In this document: positions 1 through 5,064 of the stretch, piece after piece
Layout of the letters: each line of letters begins with the position of its first letter
How positions within the stretch are numbered: position 1 is the stretch's first letter
Assembly (NCBI GenBank): GCA_938036665.1
Contig: CALHWR010000148.1
Coordinates: forward strand, 1-8,983
Direction of reading: 5' to 3'
Origin: an uncultured Collinsella sp.
GTDB taxonomy: Bacteria; Actinomycetota; Coriobacteriia; Coriobacteriales; Coriobacteriaceae
Length of the DNA stretch: 8,983 nucleotides
Made by a program: the position numbers and the translations under genes
Notes under the pieces: model-generated
Database searches by the model: none
The model's input: only the letters and a program-made list of their open reading frames with translations
What the model was told of the DNA's origin: nothing

Positions 1-123
1 GTCTTTGGCGGTGCGGCAACGGCTCCGTCCGGCTCGGCGCACGAGGGCAGCCTGCCGCTCGTCGATGGCGCCGGCGAAGACCCGGCTGCTACGGTGGCCA
101 TGCCGGCTGCGCCTCAGGAGTAG
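1..123 (+). CDS. C-terminal end of an upstream gene (partial)
   Basis: Frame 1 is open from the window edge to a TAG at 121-123, giving 40 residues that end in PAAPQE. About 70% of its third codon positions are G or C, as in the clear genes here. The peptide is a low-complexity tail rich in Ala, Gly, Pro and Glu, with no domain visible, so no function can be given. A neighbouring frame is also open across this stretch, so the reading-frame choice rests on base composition and on the stop lying just before a promoter region. Confidence 0.5.
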   Translation, partial: VFGGAATAPSGSAHEGSLPLVDGAGEDPAATVAMPAAPQE

Positions 124-174
124 GCTCACTCGCTTATCACCATCATGTACCTGTGCTTTTACCGTACGCAGATG

Positions 175-197
175 AGCGCGACGGCAAGTGTTGCGCT
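175..197 (+). promoter_or_regulatory. Dyad symmetry just upstream of the -10 box
   Basis: AGCGCGAC (175-182) and GTTGCGCT (190-197) form an 8-pair hairpin with one G-U pair and a 7-base loop. It covers where the -35 element of the following promoter should be. No T-run follows, so it is a weak terminator candidate; as DNA it could be a repressor operator. Either role is inference. Confidence 0.25.
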
Positions 198-202
198 GCG
201 GG

Positions 203-208
203 TATAAT
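203..208 (+). promoter_or_regulatory. -10 promoter element of the ytxH-like/PRC-barrel unit
   Basis: A perfect TATAAT lies within GGGTATAATGG, about 50 bases before the YtxH-like start codon, putting the transcription start near 215. At 17-base spacing the -35 position reads roughly GACGGC, a poor match to TTGACA, so the promoter may be regulated or depend on an activator. It is the only obvious promoter before the unit. Confidence 0.6.
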
Positions 209-259
209 GGACAGCATTCAAACGGTGGGCATCGAGGTGCCCGCAGGAGAGGAATGATC

Positions 260-649
260 ATGGGAAAGACTTTCAGCTTTGTCTCCGGTGCGCTCTTTGG
301 TGCTGCCGCCGGCGCTATCATCGGCGTTGCTCTGGCCCCGCGCTCGGGTGCCGAGACCCGCGCCATGGCCGCCGATATCGCCAACGATGCCTGGGACAAC
401 ATGCGTGACACCTACGAGCACAGTGCCGAGGAGGCTCGTGCCGCGGTCAACGACTTTGGTCCGATGGTCGACGCCAAGACCGATGACCTGCGCGCCAAGG
501 TTGACCTGGCCCGCGAGCGCATGGACCAGCTTCGCGAGCAGCTCAACGACGCCATCTCGGGCGGCAACGTGACGCCCGCTGCCGACGTCGTGGTCGAGAA
601 CGTCGCTGAGGCCGACACCGAGGCCACGGAGCCCTCGACCGAGGCATAA
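260..649 (+). CDS. YtxH domain-containing small membrane protein
   Basis: A 129-residue protein of the YtxH family (Gram-positive, general-stress-associated; molecular role poorly defined). Residues 7-26 form one Gly/Ala-rich membrane segment, followed at once by the family hallmark APRSGAETR, where a basic residue and SG-ETR close the helix. The rest (30-100) is charged and helical with heptad-like spacing (coiled coil likely), ending in an acidic Ala/Glu/Val/Thr tail. Two in-frame ATGs occur, at 254 and 260. The Shine-Dalgarno run AGGAGAGG (245-252) is better spaced for 260, where the conserved-looking MGKTFSF begins, but 254 (adding Met-Ile) is possible. The longer in-frame extension to 188 lies upstream of the ribosome site and starts inside the promoter, so it is rejected. 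Its stop overlaps the next start, so the two genes are co-translated. Confidence 0.88.
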   Translation: MGKTFSFVSGALFGAAAGAIIGVALAPRSGAETRAMAADIANDAWDNMRDTYEHSAEEARAAVNDFGPMVDAKTDDLRAKVDLARERMDQLREQLNDAISGGNVTPAADVVVENVAEADTEATEPSTEA

Positions 650-1404
650 TGCGCGCAGGGGATTTTGTCGGCGTCAAGGTTTATCGCAAACCTGCCGAAG
701 ACAAGCGCACCAAAAAGGACGGCACGCCGCGCAGCCCTAAAAAGCTCGGCAAGATTCACTTTCCCGTCTTTACCCCGGGCGGCACGCGCGTGGTGGGCTT
801 TATGGTCCGCCAGTCCGATATCGCGGGTATGATCGAGCGCCCCGACCGCTTTGTGGCGCTCGATGCCATCGGCGTCTATGAGGGTGCCGTCGCGGTCGAC
901 GACGTCAAGGGCACCTACGATGCCGCCGCGGCCAAGCGCCTCGATATCAACCTAGACGATTGCATCATCTGGGTTGGTATGGACGTGCGCACGGAATCGG
1001 GCGATGTCGTGGGCTACTGCTCGGACGTTGAGTTCAAGCCACGCTCGGGCATCGTACAGGCATTCTATGTGACCGCCGGTGCCGCTTCGAGCGTGCTGGT
1101 GGGCGACACGCAGGTGCCGCCGACGATGCTGCGCGGCTACGAGAACGGCGCGATGGTCGTCTCGGACGAGGTCAAGTCGCTCGGGTATTCGGGCGGTGCG
1201 GCTGCCAAGGCCGCCGAGGCCAGCGTCGTGGTGGGCGATAAGGTCAAAAAGGGCGCCAAGGTGCTCGACGACAAGGGGTCGGTTGCCGTGGACAAGGGCA
1301 GTCGCGCACTGGGCAAGCAGCTCGGCAAGACGCGCGGCATGTTCAAGGCCTTTAAGGACGAATACCAAAAGGCGAGCGGAGGCTCGTCAAAAGCTACAAA
1401 ATAG
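649..1404 (+). CDS. PRC-barrel domain protein
   Basis: A 251-residue soluble protein with two PRC-barrel-like beta domains, at about 5-80 (GDFVGVKVY, then GTRVVGFMV) and 105-175 (CIIWVGMDVRTESGDVVGYC, then the GIVQAFYVT strand). PRC-barrels are small beta folds found in RNA-processing proteins, photosynthetic reaction centres and other regulatory proteins, so the fold does not fix a function. The C-terminus (about 183-251) is Lys/Ala/Gly-rich and basic, which would suit contact with nucleic acid, acidic polymer or membrane; this is inference. The ATG overlaps the upstream stop by one base (TAATG), with GAGG at 641-644 as ribosome site, indicating translational coupling and a shared role with the YtxH-like membrane protein. 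A terminator follows directly. PRC-barrels also occur at the N-terminus of the MgtE-like protein at 3212. Confidence 0.88.
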   Translation: MRAGDFVGVKVYRKPAEDKRTKKDGTPRSPKKLGKIHFPVFTPGGTRVVGFMVRQSDIAGMIERPDRFVALDAIGVYEGAVAVDDVKGTYDAAAAKRLDINLDDCIIWVGMDVRTESGDVVGYCSDVEFKPRSGIVQAFYVTAGAASSVLVGDTQVPPTMLRGYENGAMVVSDEVKSLGYSGGAAAKAAEASVVVGDKVKKGAKVLDDKGSVAVDKGSRALGKQLGKTRGMFKAFKDEYQKASGGSSKATK

Positions 1405-1425
1405 CGACGTACCAAATGATGGGAG

Positions 1426-1463
1426 GCAAGCCGGAGACCTGTTGCTCCGGCTTGCTGTGTTTA
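1426..1463 (+). terminator. Intrinsic terminator after the PRC-barrel gene
   Basis: GCAAGCCGGAG (1426-1436) and CTCCGGCTTGC (1445-1455) form a perfect 11-pair stem with an 8-base loop, followed by TGTGTTTA. The T-tract is interrupted, so termination may be partial. Only 21 bases separate the stem from the next start codon, leaving no room for a promoter after it; read-through probably supplies at least part of the downstream gene's transcription. Confidence 0.75.
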
Positions 1464-1476
1464 TGGGGGAGGGCAT

Positions 1477-2883
1477 ATGCGCCAAAACGGATCCAACTTA
1501 AACGGGCGTTCGGGTACGCGTCCGACGGCGCGCCGCGATCTGGGGCAGCTGCCCAGCGGTCAGCGCAAGCGTCACCGTAAGCCCGGCGCGATGTACCTCA
1601 ACCATAGCCGCGGCTTTAGCGATCGCAGCGCGCGCATCGGCAACAGCCGTACGCCCCGTCGTTCGTCTCGCCTGCCCTATGCGCTCATCGCCGTGGGTTG
1701 CGCACTCGTGCTGTTTATCGCTGCCGTCGTGGGCTACGTCAACCGCAGCGTGGACGTGGAACTCAACGGCCAGAAGACCGCGGTGCGCGTGGGCTCTACG
1801 CTGCAGAATCTCATAGACGACCAGGAGTTGACTGACACCTACGACGCAGGCGACCTACTGGCCGTCGATGACAGCGTGCTCAAGCGCCATGGGGGCGAAA
1901 AGCTGTCGGTGAAGGTCGACGGCAAGCGCGTGAAGCAGGGCAAATGGGATAGCCGCGAACTTGAGGGCGGCGAGAAGGTGACGGTCAAGGATGGCCGTAA
2001 CACCTACGAGAAGCACGAGATTCAGGCTACGGTTATCGAGCCCAAGCTCAAGGTCGAGGGCACGGGCGCCATAGAGTATGTGCAGACGTGGGGTGTCCAG
2101 GGCCGCTCCGAGGTGTGGGTTGGTGAGCAGTCGGGCAAGACGCAGGACCGCGGCGAGGTTGTGCCCGCCACCGATTGCGTCGTTGCGTGCGCCAGCGTGG
2201 CGCCCAAGGGCAACAAAAAGTACGTGGCGCTGACGTTTGACGAGGGTCCGAGCGGCGCGACCAAGCAGATTTTGCAGGTACTCAAGGAAAAGGGCGTCAC
2301 CGCGACGTTCTTCCTGTCGGGCGATGCGGCCGAGGCCTCGCCTGCTACGGCCAAGGCGATTGTCGATGCCGGGTGCGAAATCGGATCCAACAGCTACAGC
2401 GACGATTCGCTCAAGGGTCAGGACCGTGAGGCGGTACGCGAGCAGATCACGAAAGGCACCGATGCGATTAAGTCGGCGACCGGCGTGAAGACGATGCTGC
2501 TGCGTGCTCCCTACGCTGCCTTTGACGAGCAAAACTGGATTGATGCGATGGACCTGGTCTCCGCCGTGGTCTCGTGGAATATCGACTCGGGCGACTGGCT
2601 GCTCAACGGTGCCGACGAGCAGGTCTCAACGGTGCTCGATTCGGTGACGCCGGGCAATATCGTGCTGTTCACCGATAGAGACGAATGCGCCGAGCAGACG
2701 CTCGAGGCGCTGCCGCAGATTATCGACGGCCTCATTGCCGACGGCTACAAGATCGTGACGCTCAGCGACCTGGTTAAGACGGACACGTCGCTGAGCAAAA
2801 AGCTCACCTCGCTGACGAAGGTCACCATGCCCAAGGACGCCGTGTTCCCCCAACTTGCCGAGGACGATGACACCACAGAGTAG
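1477..2883 (+). CDS. Membrane-anchored NodB-fold (polysaccharide deacetylase family) protein, catalytic site degenerate
   Basis: A 468-residue type II membrane protein. Residues 1-66 are Arg-rich and cytoplasmic, 67-88 form one membrane helix, and 91-180 carry a beta-rich extracytoplasmic region resembling DUF348/G5-type wall-associated repeats (VDVELNGQ, then RVGSTLQNLI). A NodB homology domain spans about 248-432. NodB enzymes (carbohydrate esterase family 4) remove acetyl groups from peptidoglycan or chitin using an Asp-His-His metal site. The family motifs can be aligned but are changed: TFDDGP is TFDEGP (253-258), the HxxxH pair is N305 and D309 (GSNSYSDDS), and the motif-5 histidine (LLHD) is T399 (LFTD). 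The RxPY arginine (R343) and DSGDW (370-374) remain. The fold is clear; normal deacetylase activity is doubtful. GGGGGAGGG at 1465-1473 fixes the ATG start. C234 and C238 could form an extracytoplasmic disulfide. Confidence 0.88.
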   Translation: MRQNGSNLNGRSGTRPTARRDLGQLPSGQRKRHRKPGAMYLNHSRGFSDRSARIGNSRTPRRSSRLPYALIAVGCALVLFIAAVVGYVNRSVDVELNGQKTAVRVGSTLQNLIDDQELTDTYDAGDLLAVDDSVLKRHGGEKLSVKVDGKRVKQGKWDSRELEGGEKVTVKDGRNTYEKHEIQATVIEPKLKVEGTGAIEYVQTWGVQGRSEVWVGEQSGKTQDRGEVVPATDCVVACASVAPKGNKKYVALTFDEGPSGATKQILQVLKEKGVTATFFLSGDAAEASPATAKAIVDAGCEIGSNSYSDDSLKGQDREAVREQITKGTDAIKSATGVKTMLLRAPYAAFDEQNWIDAMDLVSAVVSWNIDSGDWLLNGADEQVSTVLDSVTPGNIVLFTDRDECAEQTLEALPQIIDGLIADGYKIVTLSDLVKTDTSLSKKLTSLTKVTMPKDAVFPQLAEDDDTTE

Positions 2884-2884
2884 T

Positions 2885-2916
2885 CATTGGGTAGTCGTTT
2901 AAGAACGTCCCCAATG
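2885..2916. other. Imperfect hairpin directly after the NodB-like gene
   Basis: CATTGGG (2885-2891) pairs with CCCAATG (2910-2916). Inside, GTCGTT pairs with AACGTC except for one T-T mismatch, around a TAAG loop. It begins one base after the stop codon. No T-run follows on the + strand, so it is more likely a 3'-end stabiliser, a factor-dependent end, or a copy of a dispersed palindrome than a classical terminator. Confidence 0.4.
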
Positions 2917-2994
2917 GCTATGTCACGGATGCGTCAGCGTTTGGTATGCCTGCAATGTGCAGCGCATAAATTCGATGCCGCAGGGCGATGCTGA

Positions 2995-3003
2995 TGCTAT
3001 AGT
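2995..3003 (+). promoter_or_regulatory. Putative extended -10 promoter of the Mg2+ operon
   Basis: TGCTATAGT fits an extended -10 element (TGN then a TATAAT-like hexamer, 5 of 6 matching). No good -35 box is seen at the right spacing, which extended -10 promoters tolerate. Transcription would start near 3010, just before the structured leader, leaving about 200 untranslated bases ahead of the MgtE-like gene. Found by eye; alternatives are not excluded. Confidence 0.4.
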
Positions 3004-3018
3004 TACTGCGGTTAATGA

Positions 3019-3191
3019 GGGTCAAGAGAAAGGTTACAGGTGAAATCCAAACCTCGACCATACAGTCGATGACCCCATGCAGGTGCTTTTTGCGCATGCA
3101 CGGGGTGTAAGCGTCGAGCGGCGTGCCGCCCGCGCATGCGTATACATATCCAGAAGCCCCCGGACGCCGCGCGCGCGGCCGCGTCCGGGGG
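3019..3191 (+). promoter_or_regulatory. Structured 5' leader (riboswitch-like candidate) of the Mg2+ operon
   Basis: Successive helices fit in the non-coding strip. GGGTCA (3019-3024) pairs with TGACCC (3070-3075) and encloses two arms, AGGTT/AACCT (3031-3035 with 3050-3054) and CGAC/GTCG (3055-3058 with 3065-3068): a three-way junction. A second hairpin, 3073-3105, has CCCC-TGCA-GTGC pairing with GCGC-TGCA-GGGG around a T5 loop. It uses the same C residues (3073-3075) as the junction's closing helix, so the two are mutually exclusive at the base. A small GCGGC/GCCGC hairpin follows at 3118-3129. Last is a perfect 11-pair stem, CCCCCGGACGC (3157-3167) with GCGTCCGGGGG (3181-3191), ending 9 bases before the Shine-Dalgarno. 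No T-run follows it, so control of translation is more likely than attenuation. I do not recognise the M-box (ykoK) or any other known riboswitch consensus. Ligand and function are unknown. Confidence 0.45.
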
Positions 3192-3200
3192 AATAATGAT

Positions 3201-3206
3201 GGGGAG
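3201..3206 (+). promoter_or_regulatory. Ribosome binding site deciding a TTG start
   Basis: GGGGAG stands five bases before the TTG at 3212. The two ATG triplets nearby (3196 and 3199) are in another frame and stop after ten or fewer codons, so this site selects TTG as the start of the MgtE-like protein. Confidence 0.65.
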
Positions 3207-3211
3207 CACCA

Positions 3212-5056
3212 TTGAATTATCTGAGTGAGATGCTCAAATTGCCGGTCTTGGACGTCGACGGCGAAAAGCTCGGCGTGGTCAACGATTTTGGTATTGCTAC
3301 CGGCGAAGTTTTTCCGCACGTGACGTCGCTCGCGTTCCGCGGTCCCGGCAAGACGCCGTTTATGATCAGCTGGCGCAAATGGGTCGACCGTATCGACGAG
3401 ACGGGCGTGTATCTCAACACGTCTGCTACCAATATTCGCTTCTCGTACCTGCAGCCGACCGAGCTCCTGCTGGCGCGCGACGTGCTCAATAAGCAGATCG
3501 TCGACACGCAGGGCATGAAGGTCGTGCGCGTCAACGACATCAAGTTTTCCATGTCGGGCGAAAACCAGCTGCGCCTGTTGGGTGCCGAGGTCGGTGCCCG
3601 CGGTCTGCTGCGCGCGATCAGCCCCGCACTCGAGCACGTCGTCGAGGGCTTTATGAAGCACCTGGGCAAGCCGCTCAGCGAGGACATCATCGCTTGGTCC
3701 TACATGGACCTGCTCGACCGCTCGACTAAAAACATCCAACTCTCGGTGTCGCACAAGACGCTCGGCGAGCTGCACCCTGCCGACATCGCCGACATTATCG
3801 AGCAGCTCGACCCGCGCCTGCGTGCGCAGGTGTTTGCGCAGCTCGATACTGCCCAGGCCGCCGAGGCCATCTCGGAGTTCGATGACGACGAGCTTATGAC
3901 CGAGATGCTCGAGGGCCTGTCCGACACCGACGCATCGTCGATGCTGGCCATGATGGACCCGGACGACGCTGCCGACCTGATCGACGAGCTTGATTACGAG
4001 AAGGCCGAGAAGCTCCTGCGCCTGATGGGCGTCAAGGAGGAGAAGGCGATTCGTAACCTGCTGGGGTATGAGGACAACACCGCCGGCCGCATCATGACCT
4101 CGGAGTTTGTCTCCCTGCCCGCTACGGCAACGGTCGGTGACGCCATCGAGGCGATCCGCGAGCTCGACGAGGACTTCGAGAGCGTCTATTACGTCTATAC
4201 CGAGGATCCGAGTGGCATGCTGACCGGCGTGCTTTCGCTGCGCACGCTGATCGTAGCCGACCGCGACGCCACGCTGGGTCAGTTGGCCTATCGCGACCTG
4301 GTCTATGTGTCGCCCGACGAGGACCAGGAAGACGTGACGGACGAGATGACCAAGTACGACCTGGTTGCCATCCCTGTCTGCGACGAGAACCGTCATATCC
4401 TTGGTATCGTGACCTTCGACGACGCCATGGACGTTATCGCCGAGGAGCATCAGGAGGACCTGCAGATCGCCGGTGTCGGCTCGGGCGATAGCGCGTCGGA
4501 CGACTCGACGAACGTGCTCAGCTGGTTCGTGCATCGTCAGTACTGGGTTGTTGTATGGGGCATCGCATCGTGCATCATGGCGACCGTGCTGGGAACGGCG
4601 CTCGGCTCCGCGCATCTGGTGGTGTTCCCCATGTGCGCCATGCCGCTCGTGCTGCTGGCGGCCTCGCGCATGGTGTCGTTCGTCAAGAACTACTTCCTGG
4701 AGTATGACGGTCACGACGACGAGCCCAAGCCGTATCTGGGATTCTTCTTCCAGAGCACGGGCATGGGCCTGATTCTGTCACTCGTGACCTACCTGTGCGC
4801 CCAGCTGGTGCGCACCGCTGCATTCCCCGATGCCTCTATGTTTGAGGAGCAGCTCTTTACCGGCTGCTTTAACATTGCCGCCATCATTTGCCTGGTTGGC
4901 AACATGAGCGCCGTGATTTACCTGATGGTGCTGTTCTGGCGTGACGAGCATGACCTCAACACGTCGGGCACCGCCATGAACGTCATTGCCGTCATGATCT
5001 CGTGTGTGGCGTATTGCATCGCCGCGGTGCTGCTCGCCATGTCAGTCATGGGTTAG
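3212..5056 (+). CDS. PRC-barrel/MgtE_N/CBS protein with degenerate MgtE-like membrane domain
   Basis: A 614-residue protein with a composite layout. Residues 1-135 hold two PRC-barrel-like beta units (LPVLDVDGEKLGVVNDFGI; then IVDTQGMKVVRVNDIKFS). Residues 180-285 are an MgtE N domain of acidic helical repeats (HPADIADIIEQLDP; LAMMDPDDAADLIDEL). A CBS pair spans about 292-415 (AGRIMTSEFVSLPATATV; ILGIVTFDDAMDVI). Five membrane helices occupy about 440-614. In MgtE channels the N and CBS domains bind cytosolic Mg2+ and gate the pore. Here the TM2 signature GGNTGNQ is replaced by a stretch reading AASRMVSF (483-490), and the TM5 pore aspartate position falls in NVIAVMISC, with no acid. The sensor half is convincing but a working Mg2+ pore is not; a regulatory or accessory membrane subunit fits better. 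The stop is eight bases from the NRAMP-like start. TTG start as argued for the ribosome site. Databases would probably name it magnesium transporter or CBS protein. Confidence 0.88.
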   Translation: MNYLSEMLKLPVLDVDGEKLGVVNDFGIATGEVFPHVTSLAFRGPGKTPFMISWRKWVDRIDETGVYLNTSATNIRFSYLQPTELLLARDVLNKQIVDTQGMKVVRVNDIKFSMSGENQLRLLGAEVGARGLLRAISPALEHVVEGFMKHLGKPLSEDIIAWSYMDLLDRSTKNIQLSVSHKTLGELHPADIADIIEQLDPRLRAQVFAQLDTAQAAEAISEFDDDELMTEMLEGLSDTDASSMLAMMDPDDAADLIDELDYEKAEKLLRLMGVKEEKAIRNLLGYEDNTAGRIMTSEFVSLPATATVGDAIEAIRELDEDFESVYYVYTEDPSGMLTGVLSLRTLIVADRDATLGQLAYRDLVYVSPDEDQEDVTDEMTKYDLVAIPVCDENRHILGIVTFDDAMDVIAEEHQEDLQIAGVGSGDSASDDSTNVLSWFVHRQYWVVVWGIASCIMATVLGTALGSAHLVVFPMCAMPLVLLAASRMVSFVKNYFLEYDGHDDEPKPYLGFFFQSTGMGLILSLVTYLCAQLVRTAAFPDASMFEEQLFTGCFNIAAIICLVGNMSAVIYLMVLFWRDEHDLNTSGTAMNVIAVMISCVAYCIAAVLLAMSVMG

Positions 5057-5060
5057 GTGG
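5055..5060 (+). promoter_or_regulatory. Ribosome binding site overlapping a stop codon, selecting a GTG start
   Basis: AGGTGG begins within the TAG stop of the MgtE-like gene (5054-5056) and lies four bases before GTG at 5065. This makes GTG the preferred start of the transporter and implies translational coupling. The ATG at 5002 in the same frame has no such site and lies deep inside the upstream gene. Confidence 0.65.
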
Positions 5061-5064
5061 TCGC

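Noticed and set aside
188..259. Upstream extension of the YtxH-like protein to an ATG at 188-190 or another early start codon
   Set aside because: It would begin before the -10 box, so it would not be on the transcript, and the added residues do not resemble the family; the ribosome site is at 245-252.
3010..3200. M-box (ykoK) magnesium riboswitch
   Set aside because: A short piece (GTTACAGGTGA) recalls the M-box 5' region, but the remaining conserved blocks and their order do not fit, so the leader is reported only as an unknown structured RNA.
2918..4714. 598-codon open frame on the - strand
   Set aside because: It is antisense to the MgtE-like gene, lacks domain-like sequence (His/Arg/Gln-rich in a pattern typical of reversed GC-rich codons), and runs through the promoter and leader. 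Shadow frame.
5002..5064. N-terminal extension of the NRAMP-like protein to ATG 5002
   Set aside because: The extension lies inside the MgtE-like gene without a ribosome site. The GTG at 5065 has AGGTGG at the right distance and gives a normal NRAMP N-terminus.
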